Assembly: GCA_965233665.1 (NCBI GenBank)
Contig: CBDDTG010000008.1
Location: 61,751-125,750, forward strand
Source of the DNA: Bacterioplanes sp965233665
Lineage (GTDB): Bacteria > Pseudomonadota > Gammaproteobacteria > Pseudomonadales > Oceanobacteraceae
Reading direction: 5' to 3'
Length of the DNA: 64,000 bases
The notes under the pieces are model-generated. The model had not been told where the DNA came from. It did no database searches and saw only the letters and a list, made by a program, of their open reading frames with translations. The position numbers and the translations under genes are program-made. This document shows, piece after piece, positions 35,135 through 44,811 of this stretch; the first letter of the stretch is position 1, and each line of letters starts with the position of its first letter.

Positions 35135-37783
35135 ATGACCGAAGATACCGACGTTTACGAAACCCAGGAATGGCTGGATTCTTTACACGCCACAATTCGT
35201 CACGCCGGGCCTGAACGGGCTGCGTTTATTCTCAAAAAGCTGTTTTCCAACGCCATGGACAAAGGCGTGGCTTTGCCTCAGGCGATCACCACCCCATATC
35301 GCAACACCATTGCCCCAGAAAAAGAACGGCGCATGCCAGGCGACTTGTTTATGGAGCGCCGGATTCGCTCGCTTATTCGTTGGAACGCTTTGGCGATGGT
35401 GATGCGCGCCAACAGCAACAACGAAGGTTTGGGCGGCCATATCGCGTCGTTTTCCTCGGCGGCTACCTTGTATGACGTGGGTTTCAACTACTTCTTCCGC
35501 GGTAATGACGGCGAGCATCCAGGGGATTTGGTGTATTTCCAAGGGCACTCGGCGCCTGGCATTTATGCACGTTCCTACTTGGAAGGGCGGTTCGATGAAG
35601 AGCAGCTGGATAACTTCCGTCGCGAAGTCGATGGCAACGGCTTGTCGTCCTATCCGCACCCTTGGCTGATGCCGGATTACTGGCAGTTCCCCACCGTATC
35701 TATGGGCTTAGGTCCAATTCAGGCGATTTATCAAGCACACGTCATGCGTTATTTGTCGGCGCGTGATCTAGCCCCTCGCGGCGATCGCAAAGTGTGGGCG
35801 TTCTTAGGCGACGGTGAGTGCGATGAGCCAGAAAGCTTGGGCGCAATTTCTCTGGCCGGGCGCGAGCAGCTAGAGAACCTGATTTTTGTTGTTAACTGTA
35901 ACCTGCAACGCCTCGATGGCCCGGTGCGCGGTAACGGCAAAATCATGCAAGAGCTGGAAGGCGTATTCCGCGGCGCTGGCTGGAATGTGATCAAGGTGGT
36001 TTGGGGCCGCCATTGGGATGTGCTGCTGGAAAAAGACACCAGCGGTATGTTGCAAAAACGCATGGACGAAGTCTGTGACGGTGACTTGCAGAACTACAAA
36101 GCCAACGGCGCTGCTTACACACGTGAGCATTTCTTTGGTGCCTACCCTGAGTTGGCCAAGCTGGCCGAAGAGTTGACCGACGAAGACATCTTTAAACTGA
36201 ATCGTGGTGGTCACGATCCGTTTAAGGTCTATGCCGCCTACGCAGAAGCGGTCGCGCACAAAGGCCAGCCGACGGTGATTTTGGCGCAAACCGTGAAAGG
36301 CTACGGCCTGGGTGCAGCAGGCGAAGCCGCCAACGATACGCACTCAGTGAAAAAATTGGATCTGGATGCGCTGAAGCATTTCCGTGACCGTTTTGCCATT
36401 CCGCTGAGCGACTCTGAGCTTGAAAGTGTGCCTTACTACCGTCCGGCACCAGATAGCCCAGAGATGAAATACATGCGCGAGCGTCGCGAAGCGTTGAATG
36501 GTTTCCTGCCAGCTCGTAATACCGACAGCGAGAAACTACCGGCGCCAGCGCTGGATGCCTTTAAAACCCAGTTGGGCGGCAGTGGTGAGCGGGAAATGTC
36601 TTCCACCATGTCGTTTGTGCGCATTTTGTCACAACTGGTGAAAGACAAAACCATTGGTAAACACGTGGTGCCCATCGTGCCGGATGAAGCCCGTACCTTT
36701 GGTATGGAAGGCATGTTCCGCCAGTTGGGTATTTATTCGTCGGCCGGCCAAAAATACACGCCGCACGATGCGGGTCAGATCATGTATTACAAAGAGGATA
36801 AAAAAGGCCAGATCCTCGAAGAAGGCATTAACGAAGCTGGGGCCATGTCCGCTTGGATTGCAGCTGCCACGGCATACAGCAACAGCAACTGCCCGATGAT
36901 TCCGTTTTACGTGTTCTATTCCATGTTTGGTTTCCAGCGCATTGGCGACTTGGCCTGGGCAGCGGGCGACATTCAGGCACGTGGCTTTTTAATTGGTGCC
37001 ACCTCAGGTCGTACCACATTGAACGGCGAAGGGTTGCAACACCAGGACGGTCACAGTCATTTAATGGCACAAACGATTCCTAATTGCCGCTCTTACGACC
37101 CGACTTACGGTCATGAGCTGGCGGTCATTATTCAGGATGGTTTGCGTCGCATGTACGATGAGCAGGAAAACTGCTTCTACTACATCACCACCATGAACGA
37201 AAACTACCCGCACCCAGAAATGCCCGTTGGTGCCGAAGAAGGCATTATTAAAGGCATTTATCGACTGAAGTCGATCGGCAAAAAAGGGCCGAAGGTGCAG
37301 TTGATGGGGGCAGGCTCGATTCTGCGTGAAGTGGAAGCCGCGGCGGATATTTTGCAAGAAAAATACGGCGTGCAGTCGGATATCTGGAGTGTGACTTCGG
37401 TAAATGAACTGACTCGGGATGGTTTGGCCGTTGAGCGTCGTAACCGCATGCACCCTGAGCAAGCGCCGCAGCAGTCGTATCTGACGCAGCAGCTGCAGGG
37501 CCAAGAAGGGCCATTTATTTTGGCGACCGACTACATCAAAGCGTATGGCGAGCAGTTACGTGCTTTTGTGCCGGGTCGCTTTGCGGTATTGGGTACGGAT
37601 GGTTTTGGCCGCAGTGATACCCGCAAAAAACTCCGCCACTTCTTTGAAGTCAGCCGCGAGTTTGTTGCTTACACCGCGCTGGTACAGTTAAACCGCGAAG
37701 GTCAGTTCAGTGAAGAGGCGCTGTTAAAAGCGCGTGCTGAGCTGGGTATTGAAGCCGACAAAATCGACCCAGCACACAGCTAA
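35135..37783 (+). CDS. aceE: Pyruvate dehydrogenase E1 component
   Basis: Complete homodimeric-type E1 of 882 residues. It decarboxylates pyruvate with thiamine diphosphate and passes acetyl to lipoyl groups of E2. Visible motifs are QGHSAPGIYARSYLEGR, the thiamine-diphosphate motif GDGECDEPES and the conserved NLQRLDGPVRGNGKIMQELEG split across the E1 core, and a transketolase-like C terminus. ATG 35135 has GGAG 6 bases upstream; TTG 35129 is in frame. aceF follows after 11 bases. Confidence 0.97.
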   Translation: MTEDTDVYETQEWLDSLHATIRHAGPERAAFILKKLFSNAMDKGVALPQAITTPYRNTIAPEKERRMPGDLFMERRIRSLIRWNALAMVMRANSNNEGLGGHIASFSSAATLYDVGFNYFFRGNDGEHPGDLVYFQGHSAPGIYARSYLEGRFDEEQLDNFRREVDGNGLSSYPHPWLMPDYWQFPTVSMGLGPIQAIYQAHVMRYLSARDLAPRGDRKVWAFLGDGECDEPESLGAISLAGREQLENLIFVVNCNLQRLDGPVRGNGKIMQELEGVFRGAGWNVIKVVWGRHWDVLLEKDTSGMLQKRMDEVCDGDLQNYKANGAAYTREHFFGAYPELAKLAEELTDEDIFKLNRGGHDPFKVYAAYAEAVAHKGQPTVILAQTVKGYGLGAAGEAANDTHSVKKLDLDALKHFRDRFAIPLSDSELESVPYYRPAPDSPEMKYMRERREALNGFLPARNTDSEKLPAPALDAFKTQLGGSGEREMSSTMSFVRILSQLVKDKTIGKHVVPIVPDEARTFGMEGMFRQLGIYSSAGQKYTPHDAGQIMYYKEDKKGQILEEGINEAGAMSAWIAAATAYSNSNCPMIPFYVFYSMFGFQRIGDLAWAAGDIQARGFLIGATSGRTTLNGEGLQHQDGHSHLMAQTIPNCRSYDPTYGHELAVIIQDGLRRMYDEQENCFYYITTMNENYPHPEMPVGAEEGIIKGIYRLKSIGKKGPKVQLMGAGSILREVEAAADILQEKYGVQSDIWSVTSVNELTRDGLAVERRNRMHPEQAPQQSYLTQQLQGQEGPFILATDYIKAYGEQLRAFVPGRFAVLGTDGFGRSDTRKKLRHFFEVSREFVAYTALVQLNREGQFSEEALLKARAELGIEADKIDPAHS

Positions 37784-37794
37784 GGAGGACACTG

Positions 37795-39411
37795 ATGAGT
37801 AAAACAACTGTTTCTGTGCCCGATCTTGGCGGTGCTGATAACGTCGATGTGATTGAAATTTCAGTGGCCGTGGGTGATGCGGTGGAGCTGGAGCAAGATT
37901 TAATTGTGCTGGAAACCGATAAGGCCAGTATGGAGATCCCGAGCCCAGTGGTTGGTACTGTGGTGGAAATCCTAGTAGCTGCCGGTGACAAGGTGTCTGA
38001 AGGCGACGACATCATGGTCGTTGAAATCGCAGGTGAGACTGCCGCCGAACCTGAGCAGAAAAGTGCAGAGTCTGAAAAAGCAGCCAAAGCGCCTGAGCCC
38101 GCTGCTCAAGAAGCCGCGCCTGCATCTGAGCAAACGATTGAGCTGACCATTCCAGACTTGGGTGGCGCCACCGATGTCGATGTGATCGAACTCAGCGTAG
38201 AGGCTGGCGCTGAAGTAGCGGAAGAAGAATCGCTGCTGGTGCTGGAAACCGACAAGGCCAGCATGGATGTGCCGGCGCCAAGTGCAGGCACCTTGGTCGA
38301 GTTTCGCATTCAGGTGGGCGACAAAGTTAACGAAGGCGACGTTTATGCCGTGCTGAAAACCTCGGCGGCGCAGCCAGTTGAGAGCGCTGCCGCAGAACAA
38401 CCCGCAGCGCCGGTTGCCAAGCAGCCTGCGCCTGAGCCCGCTGCACCTCAGTCGGCGCCATCTGCGCCTGAAGCCAAGCCTGAACCGGCCAATCGCTCGT
38501 CGGATGTATACGCCGGGCCGTCATCGCGTCGCTTGGCGCGCCAGCTAGGCGTGGATCTGACCAAGGTCAGCGGCAGTGGCGTACGTGGTCGTATTACGAA
38601 AGATGACATTCGTACCTACGTGAAAAAGGTGCTCAAACAGGCGGAGTCGGGTAGTATTAGCGCCGCGTCTGGGGCCGGGATTCCACCGATTCCAGAAGTC
38701 GACTTCAGCCAGTTTGGAGACATCGAACTGCAGCCGATGAGCAAAATTAAAAAGCTCACGGCGGCCAACATGCAGCGTAATTGGTTAAATGTGCCGCATG
38801 TTACCCAGTTTGATGAAGCGGACATCACAGATTTGGATGCTTTCCGCCAGCAAATGAAGCCGGAGGCAGAAAAGCAGGGTGTTAAAATTACACCGTTGCC
38901 TTTCTTGATTAAGGCCGCTGCGCAAGCGCTGAAGTTGGAGCCGAGTTTTAATGTGTCACTGCACGCCGATGGTGAGCACTTAGTGCACAAGCACTATGTC
39001 CACATTGGCATTGCCGTTGATACACCAGCCGGATTGATGGTGCCAGTGATTCGTGATGCGGATAAAAAAGGCATCTGGGAGCTGGCGCGAGAAAGTAACG
39101 AGTTGGTTGAAAAAGCACGGGCCGGCAAGCTTAAGCCGAATGAAATGAAGGGCGCATGCTTTACCATTTCTAGCTTGGGTGCCATGGGCGGTACTGGCTT
39201 TACACCGATCGTGAATGCGCCGGAAGTCGCCATTATGGGCGTCTCAAAAGCGCAGATAAAACCGGTTTGGAACGGTAAAGAGTTTGAGCCACGTAATATG
39301 CTGCCGCTGGCGGTGTCTTACGACCATCGTGCCATTAACGGCGCTGACTGTGGCCGCTTCTTTACCACACTGGTCGCATTGATCAGCGATATTCGCCGCT
39401 TGATACTGTAA
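37795..39411 (+). CDS. aceF: Dihydrolipoyllysine acetyltransferase (pyruvate dehydrogenase E2)
   Basis: E2 core of the pyruvate dehydrogenase complex, 538 residues. Two lipoyl domains have modified lysines at 43 (ETDKASMEIP) and 154 (ETDKASMDVP). They are joined by Ala/Pro/Glu-rich flexible linkers to a peripheral-subunit-binding domain (about 236-275, SSRRLARQLGVDLTKVSGSG). The catalytic domain ends with His511 in SYDHRAINGAD. E. coli has three lipoyl domains, Pseudomonas-type enzymes two, as here. AAGGAGG precedes the start. No E3 (lpd) gene follows; a terminator lies 116 bases after the stop. Confidence 0.97.
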   Translation: MSKTTVSVPDLGGADNVDVIEISVAVGDAVELEQDLIVLETDKASMEIPSPVVGTVVEILVAAGDKVSEGDDIMVVEIAGETAAEPEQKSAESEKAAKAPEPAAQEAAPASEQTIELTIPDLGGATDVDVIELSVEAGAEVAEEESLLVLETDKASMDVPAPSAGTLVEFRIQVGDKVNEGDVYAVLKTSAAQPVESAAAEQPAAPVAKQPAPEPAAPQSAPSAPEAKPEPANRSSDVYAGPSSRRLARQLGVDLTKVSGSGVRGRITKDDIRTYVKKVLKQAESGSISAASGAGIPPIPEVDFSQFGDIELQPMSKIKKLTAANMQRNWLNVPHVTQFDEADITDLDAFRQQMKPEAEKQGVKITPLPFLIKAAAQALKLEPSFNVSLHADGEHLVHKHYVHIGIAVDTPAGLMVPVIRDADKKGIWELARESNELVEKARAGKLKPNEMKGACFTISSLGAMGGTGFTPIVNAPEVAIMGVSKAQIKPVWNGKEFEPRNMLPLAVSYDHRAINGADCGRFFTTLVALISDIRRLIL

Positions 39412-39747
39412 GGCATAGCCCACGCCTGCAGTAGACAGCGGATGAATCGGCCTGAAATGGGTGACTGTAGCGTTTGAAATTGCAGGTAAGGGGGCAAGCT
39501 TAAACGTTCAGGTTTCAGGTCGTTAGCAACGCCGGCACTGGTTTCCAGTGCCGGCGTTTTTTATTTAAGGCACCGATGAATAATGCGGCGCCCGCTCTGG
39601 AAGCCCCCGTTGGGTGCGGGCAATCGGCACTCATAACGTCGTTGGCGATGTTGAAAAAGGCTGGCCAATTTCCTGCCATCGCCGCCTTGTTCTGAAAGAC
39701 TGTTGCGCTCGCGCAGAGCTGTGCAGAATTATTCAGAGGTTCTTTAA
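39412..39747. other. Intergenic region between aceF and nitroreductase
   Basis: These 336 bases hold one strong element, the aceF terminator at 39528-39563. The remainder has GC-rich imperfect repeats near 39585-39625 but no gene I can support. Confidence 0.5.
39528..39563 (+). terminator. Strong Rho-independent terminator of aceE-aceF
   Basis: A 14-base arm (39528-39541) pairs perfectly with 39545-39558 around a TTT loop and is followed by a T-run. Read on the minus strand it is also a stable hairpin, so it may serve both directions. Confidence 0.9.
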
Positions 39748-40410
39748 TTATTCGAAAAAAGTGACCGCCTCTCCCAGCTCAGCGCGATCGGTGCGTGCTT
39801 TATTGGCATCGGCTTGCTGATCTTCGTAACCAATCGACATGCCAAATAAAATGCCTTGCTCCTCAGGAATGCCTAGCTGCTCTTTAATTGGCCGAGGAAA
39901 CTGCCCTAAGGCGCCTTGCATGCAACAGGCGATGCCACGTTCTTGCAGCAAGAGTGCGACACTTTGCGCGTAAATACCCACGTCAACGGCGCCCATAATG
40001 TCGAGGTATTTTTCCATGGCAAAAAAGACGGCGTGCGGCGCATCAAAAAAGTTCCAGTTGCGCAGCATGGCCATGTTGCGTTTCATTTTGTCTTCGCGCT
40101 CAATGCCCATGGCGCCATACAGTGCATTGGCAGAGCCGAATTGGCGTTCACGATGAATGCCTTGATAGGCCACTTTCCAATTAAATTCTGGCTCAGGTGT
40201 TTGTTGTTTCATGACATGGGCGATGAGGGTATTTTTTAGCCGATTTTTGGTCTCGCCGGAGACGACATAGGTTTGCCAGGGTTGTACGTTGCAGTTTGAC
40301 GGGGCGTGCTGGGCCAGTGAAAAAACTTCCTCTAGCACCTGAGGGTCAACGGGCTCCGATTTAAAGGCGCGCACGGAATAGCGTTGTTGCAGTAGTTCGC
40401 TGAGTGACAT
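39748..40410 (-). CDS. Nitroreductase-family oxidoreductase
   Basis: A 220-residue FMN-dependent enzyme of the nitroreductase fold. It shows the N-terminal motif QRYSVRAFKSEPVD (FMN-binding Arg), APSNCNVQPWQ, and a C-terminal GILFGMSIGYED. Family members reduce nitro groups, quinones or flavins using NAD(P)H; the physiological substrate is not evident. CAGGAG lies about 6 bases before ATG 40410. It is monocistronic and convergent with aceF. Confidence 0.88.
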   Translation of the reverse strand: MSLSELLQQRYSVRAFKSEPVDPQVLEEVFSLAQHAPSNCNVQPWQTYVVSGETKNRLKNTLIAHVMKQQTPEPEFNWKVAYQGIHRERQFGSANALYGAMGIEREDKMKRNMAMLRNWNFFDAPHAVFFAMEKYLDIMGAVDVGIYAQSVALLLQERGIACCMQGALGQFPRPIKEQLGIPEEQGILFGMSIGYEDQQADANKARTDRAELGEAVTFFE

Positions 40411-40498
40411 GGTGTCTCCTGCTGGCGATGAATGCTGTTAGGTAAGCGGACGATGCTAGCAGTCGATAGCGGTAGATGAGATGTTCAAAGGTGACAAA

Positions 40499-40525
40499 AA
40501 AGAGGCCGCATTGCGCGGCCTCTTT
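40499..40525. terminator. Bidirectional-looking terminator behind pepA
   Basis: AAAGAGGCCGC (40499-40509) pairs with GCGGCCTCTTT (40515-40525) around a five-base loop. On the minus strand it is followed by TTTT-rich sequence and sits 14 bases past the pepA stop codon, so it ends pepA. A T-run on the + side is partly within the stem. Confidence 0.8.
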
Positions 40526-40539
40526 TGCTGATGCTTAGA

Positions 40540-42012
40540 TCAGGCTTTGTTGAGCAGGTAGTTCACCAGCAGTGGTACCGGACGACCGGAAGCGCCTTTT
40601 TTCGCGCCGCCTGTCCAGCCTGTACCGGCGATGTCAATGTGCGCCCAAGGGGTGCCTTCGGTGAAGCGCGACAAGAAGCAAGCAGCGGTGGTTGCGCCGG
40701 CTAATGGGCCACCAATGTTGGCCATATCAGCAAAGTTGGAATCCAACAGCTCTTGGTAGTCGTCTTCTAGAGGCAAGCGCCACACTTTGTCGTGAGAGTA
40801 GGTGGCTGCGCTTTGCAGTTGCTCCGCCATGCTCTCATCGGTGGTGAAAATACCGCTGTTGACTTCACCCAGAGCGGCCATGCAGGCGCCTGTCAGCGTA
40901 GCAATGTCGACCACAGAAGCGGGCTTGAACTTATCGATGCCGTAAGTCAGGGCATCGCACAATACCAAGCGGCCTTCGGCATCGGTATTGAGGATTTCGA
41001 TGGTTTTGCCCGACAAGCTGGTAACCACGTCACCGGGCTTGCTGGCATTGCCGCCTGGCATGTTTTCAGCCGCGGTGATCATGCCGATCACATTGATGTT
41101 AGGACGCAGCTCCAGCAGTGACTTCATGGTGCCTAAAACCGACGCTGCGCCACACATGTCGTACTTCATCTCATCCATTTTGGCACCTGGCTTGAGGCTG
41201 ATGCCGCCGGTGTCAAAAGTAATGCCTTTGCCCAAAATCATGTGCACAGGGGCGTCATCGCTGGTGCCTTTGTAGTGCATGACGATGATTTTCCCAGGCT
41301 CGGTAGACGCTTTAGCGACGGATACAAACGCACCCGCGCCCATCTCGGCCAGTTGTTCTTCGTCGAGAATGTCGGTGGTCAGCTTTTCATCGCTGGCCAG
41401 GGCCAAGGCTTGCTCGGCCAGGTAGGTTGGCGTGCAGATGTTGCCTGGCAGGTTGCCCAGCTCGCGCGCGTAGTTCAGGCCTTGTGCCACGGCATCGCCT
41501 TTTTTCAGGCTGGCGGTGGTGTCGCTACCTACCCAAACCAAAGTGTCTGGCTGAGTTGGCTGTTCGCCTTCTGGCTGCGGCTTGGTGGTGGTGTATTGAT
41601 AAGCTTCGCGGCCAAAGGCAATGGCACTTTGCTCGGCAAACCAGTGGGCATCGATCTCGTCATTGGCCAGCTCTTCAATCGCCAGGGCGATGCTGCCGCT
41701 GAACTTGCTAGTCGCTGAGGCGATTGCTTGCAGCAGCTTAATGGCTTGTCCGCGCTTCAATGGCTTGTCGCTGTCGCCACGGCCGACCAGCAAAACGCGT
41801 TGCGCTGCAACACCGTTCACAGCGGGTAACAACAGTGTTTCAGCCAATTTGCCTTTAATGTCTTTGCTTTCAAAGCGTTGTTGCAGAAAATGCTGGCTGG
41901 CAGCATCCAATTGCTGAGCGGCGTCAGACAGCTTGCCTGCGGTGTCAATAGTGACCACAATACAGCTCGCTTCTACCTCGGCAGCGCTGCTTTGGGACGT
42001 CTGGTATTCCAT
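40540..42012 (-). CDS. pepA: Leucyl aminopeptidase (cytosol aminopeptidase)
   Basis: A 490-residue M17 aminopeptidase that removes N-terminal residues from peptides in the cytosol with two metal ions. The C-terminal catalytic domain carries the signature NTDAEGRLVL and the metal-binding region GKGITFDTGGISLKPG. In E. coli PepA also binds DNA in carAB regulation and Xer recombination. AGGAG lies 6 bases before the start. It is divergent from lptF, a conserved arrangement in gammaproteobacteria. Confidence 0.97.
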   Translation of the reverse strand: MEYQTSQSSAAEVEASCIVVTIDTAGKLSDAAQQLDAASQHFLQQRFESKDIKGKLAETLLLPAVNGVAAQRVLLVGRGDSDKPLKRGQAIKLLQAIASATSKFSGSIALAIEELANDEIDAHWFAEQSAIAFGREAYQYTTTKPQPEGEQPTQPDTLVWVGSDTTASLKKGDAVAQGLNYARELGNLPGNICTPTYLAEQALALASDEKLTTDILDEEQLAEMGAGAFVSVAKASTEPGKIIVMHYKGTSDDAPVHMILGKGITFDTGGISLKPGAKMDEMKYDMCGAASVLGTMKSLLELRPNINVIGMITAAENMPGGNASKPGDVVTSLSGKTIEILNTDAEGRLVLCDALTYGIDKFKPASVVDIATLTGACMAALGEVNSGIFTTDESMAEQLQSAATYSHDKVWRLPLEDDYQELLDSNFADMANIGGPLAGATTAACFLSRFTEGTPWAHIDIAGTGWTGGAKKGASGRPVPLLVNYLLNKA

Positions 42013-42093
42013 GAGAACTCCTGAGTCAGTTGTGAATGACTTATTCCATTTGCATATATGCTGTCACATGATCGAAATACAAGGTCTGGTTGT

Positions 42094-43164
42094 TTGATTC
42101 TTTTTCGCTATCTCGCCCGGGAGCTGACCGGCTCCATTTTTGCGGTGACCCTAGTTCTGCTACTGATTCTGATGAGTGGGCGTTTGATTCGCCAACTGGC
42201 GGAGGCAGCGGCGGGTCAGGTGTCGCTGGAAATCGTGTTTTTTACCCTGCTGTTGCGGTTGCCGTCATTTTTGGAAATGGTGCTGCCGCTGGCGTTATTT
42301 ATTGCCATTTTGCTGGCCTATGGGCGTTTGTACGCCGACAGTGAAATGACGGTGCTGACCGCCACCGGTGTTTCGCATCGACGGTTATTGGCCTATACCC
42401 TAGTGCCGGCGGGCACCATGATGGCTGTGGTCGCGGCGTTGTCGCTGTTTTTAAGCCCCTGGGGCGCACAAAAAATGGAAAGTCTGTATCAAAAACAGGC
42501 GCAGCTGACGGAGTTTGAGCTGTTAATTCCCGGTCGCTTTCAAAGCATGAAGAGCGGCTCGCGCGTCACTTACGCAGAGTCGCTGTCGGAGGATAAAACC
42601 GAAATGCGCCAGGTGTTTATTGCCGACGGCGACACCTTATTGGTGGCGGGACGAGGCACTCAGTATGTCAGCGATGACACTGGTTCTCGCTATTTGGAAC
42701 TGCATCAAGGGCGGCGCTACGATTTGAGCGGCGAAGCGCTGAGTTTGCAAACCCTCGAATTTGAGCGCTACGGCGTCAAAATTGCCGATGAGCCGGACGA
42801 GCGGCGTAAGCTGCGCCAAGAGGCGATTCCCACCCCGGCTTTGTTTGGCGACCCTGATTTAAAATCTCAGGCACAACTGCAGTGGCGTTTGTCGCTGATC
42901 ATTATGGTGCCCATCGTGACCTTGATTGCGTTACCACTGGCGCGGGTGAATCCACGTCAGGGCCGTTTTGCGCGCCTGTTTCCTGCCATTATTTTATTCA
43001 TGGTGTATATCTCGTTGATGATTGCCATGACCGGCATGATCGAAAAAGGGCGTCTCGACCCCAGCGTTGGCTTGTGGTCGTTGCACGCGGTGTACGGCTT
43101 GATTGCTGCGGCGCTTTGGTGGTGGCCAGAGTTGCAGCGTCGGCATAAGGTGCGCCAGTTATGA
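42094..43164 (+). CDS. lptF: Lipopolysaccharide export permease LptF
   Basis: A 356-residue inner-membrane permease of the LptB2FG complex, which extracts LPS for transport to the outer membrane. Three N-terminal helices, a periplasmic beta-jellyroll domain (about residues 125-250) and three C-terminal helices follow the YjgP/YjgQ pattern. I chose TTG 42094, because the resulting start MILFRYLAREL matches the usual family start (Met-Ile-x-Phe-Arg-Tyr) and AAGG lies about 9 bases upstream; ATG 42058 is the alternative and adds 12 residues. It overlaps lptG. Confidence 0.93.
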   Translation: MILFRYLARELTGSIFAVTLVLLLILMSGRLIRQLAEAAAGQVSLEIVFFTLLLRLPSFLEMVLPLALFIAILLAYGRLYADSEMTVLTATGVSHRRLLAYTLVPAGTMMAVVAALSLFLSPWGAQKMESLYQKQAQLTEFELLIPGRFQSMKSGSRVTYAESLSEDKTEMRQVFIADGDTLLVAGRGTQYVSDDTGSRYLELHQGRRYDLSGEALSLQTLEFERYGVKIADEPDERRKLRQEAIPTPALFGDPDLKSQAQLQWRLSLIIMVPIVTLIALPLARVNPRQGRFARLFPAIILFMVYISLMIAMTGMIEKGRLDPSVGLWSLHAVYGLIAAALWWWPELQRRHKVRQL

Positions 43165-44228
43165 TGTCGCATCTGGATCGTTACGTTGCCCGTCATGTAT
43201 TAAACGCCACCTTGGTGGTGGTGCTGGTGATTATTGGCTTGGATGCCGTGTTTGCGTTAGTGGATGAACTCAAACGGCTCAAAGGTGATTACCAGCTGCT
43301 CGAAGCGCTGCAGTTTATTTTTATGCGCCTGCCGCGCCGTGCTTATGAGTACATGCCGCTGGCGTGTTTGATTGGCTGCCTAGCTGGCCTTGGCAGCATG
43401 GCCGCCAGCAGTGAGCTGACGGTGATGCGCGCTGCTGGTATGTCGATTCGTCGCATCAGTGTGGCGGTTATGAAGCCTGTGTTGGTGCTGATGCTGATCA
43501 GCATGGCAACGGCAGAGTATGCCATTCCCACCTTAGAGCGCATGGCGCAATCGCAAAAAGCCGTGGCGCAAGGCAAAGGTGACACGCTGTCGAACAGTGG
43601 TAAGGGCTTTTGGCATCGCGAGGGCGACACTTTTATGCGCTTTACCGCCGTCGAGCCCAATGGCGTGTTGCATGGTCTAACGCTGTATCGATTCGATGAG
43701 CAAGGGCATTTACAGCAGGTTCGTACAGCCTCGCGGGCGATTTATCAGCGTCAGTATTGGCAAATGGAGCAAGTGACGGATGTGCTGCTGAGTGAGTCGC
43801 AAGTAGAGCGCCGCCAGCACGACAGTTTGCGCTGGGAAACTGGCCTAACGCCGCAGAGTTTGAGCGTGGTAATGGTCGAGCCGCGCGACATGTCGATTTC
43901 CAACCTCTATCGCTACACTCGCTACGTCAAGCAACAAGGGCTGAATGCGGATAATTATTTGCTGTCGTTCTGGCGCAAAGTAACGCAGCCTATGAGTACG
44001 CTGGCGCTGGTGCTATTGGGCGTTTCTTTTATTTTTGGACCACTGCGTTCGGTCACGCCAGGGTATCGCATTTTTACCGGCATTTTGGTCGGGCTGGTGT
44101 ATAAGTACGCCGAAGAGCTGCTGGCGCCCGCCAGTATTGTGTTCGGTTTTGCGCCGCTGTGGGCCAGCGTGGTGCCCATTATCTTATGTTCGGTGGCGGC
44201 CATGTTGTTATTGCGACGTGCATCTTAG
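43161..44228 (+). CDS. lptG: Lipopolysaccharide export permease LptG
   Basis: A 355-residue partner permease of LptF in the LPS export complex, with six membrane helices and a periplasmic jellyroll domain. Typical parts are the start LDRYVARHVLNATL, PLACLIGCLAGLGSMAASSELTVMRAAG in helix 2-3, and a C terminus of three helices. It starts inside the lptF stop (ATGATG at 43161), so translation is coupled. Confidence 0.95.
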   Translation: MMSHLDRYVARHVLNATLVVVLVIIGLDAVFALVDELKRLKGDYQLLEALQFIFMRLPRRAYEYMPLACLIGCLAGLGSMAASSELTVMRAAGMSIRRISVAVMKPVLVLMLISMATAEYAIPTLERMAQSQKAVAQGKGDTLSNSGKGFWHREGDTFMRFTAVEPNGVLHGLTLYRFDEQGHLQQVRTASRAIYQRQYWQMEQVTDVLLSESQVERRQHDSLRWETGLTPQSLSVVMVEPRDMSISNLYRYTRYVKQQGLNADNYLLSFWRKVTQPMSTLALVLLGVSFIFGPLRSVTPGYRIFTGILVGLVYKYAEELLAPASIVFGFAPLWASVVPIILCSVAAMLLLRRAS

Positions 44229-44290
44229 GCGCACAGTGCGCGACCGGAAGACCTGCCTCCTTGCGCGCAGCTCATGGCGTGCAAGGTTTA

Positions 44291-44755
44291 TTAGTCCATG
44301 CCGACAGGACGATGAATGACCCGAGTAACGGACGCCATGTCGTGCCAGGTGCGCTGTTGACGATCAAACAGCATCCACCAAAAGCCAAGCCCGCCGGCCA
44401 GTAATGAGAAAAAACCACAACCACAGCGCAACATGCATTGGCTCAATTGCAGTGGCAGCACTTTGCCGTGTTTTTCATTGTTGTTTACCAAGGCAATGCG
44501 CCACGCTTTCATGCCGATGGTTTGGCCGCCGCGCAGCCAGGAATGGGTGTAGTACAGAAAAGCAACGCAGAAAAAGATCGACACTGAAATAGACCAAGGC
44601 AGAGCGCCGGGGAACTCGCCATCATTGATCAGTTTTAACAATGCGACGACGATAAAGCCCGCCATAATATACAGTGAAATCAATACCAAACTGTCATACA
44701 GCATGGCGGCCAAGCGCCGGCTCAGCGTGGCAGTGGGGTAATTTCGTACAGACAT
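44291..44755 (-). CDS. RDD-family membrane protein
   Basis: A 154-residue protein with three to four membrane helices and the RDD pattern: Arg-rich start LSRRLAAMLYDSLVL (the Arg-Asp-x-Asp-like motif) and GQTIGMKAWRI. The function of the family is poorly known; some members act in ion transport. It is convergent with lptG and divergent from menA. Confidence 0.82.
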   Translation of the reverse strand: MSVRNYPTATLSRRLAAMLYDSLVLISLYIMAGFIVVALLKLINDGEFPGALPWSISVSIFFCVAFLYYTHSWLRGGQTIGMKAWRIALVNNNEKHGKVLPLQLSQCMLRCGCGFFSLLAGGLGFWWMLFDRQQRTWHDMASVTRVIHRPVGMD

Positions 44756-44811
44756 GAATGCGCCTTTAGCAAAAATCGGAGGGCGCTATCTTAGCAAAGG
44801 AGACAGCCAGA

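Noticed and set aside
34966..35214. Short + frame upstream of and overlapping aceE
   Set aside because: It overlaps the aceE start by 80 bases, lacks a convincing ribosome-binding site, and resembles no protein I know.
39614..39820. 68-codon frame between aceF and nitroreductase
   Set aside because: It runs into the end of the nitroreductase gene in antisense and has no start signal.
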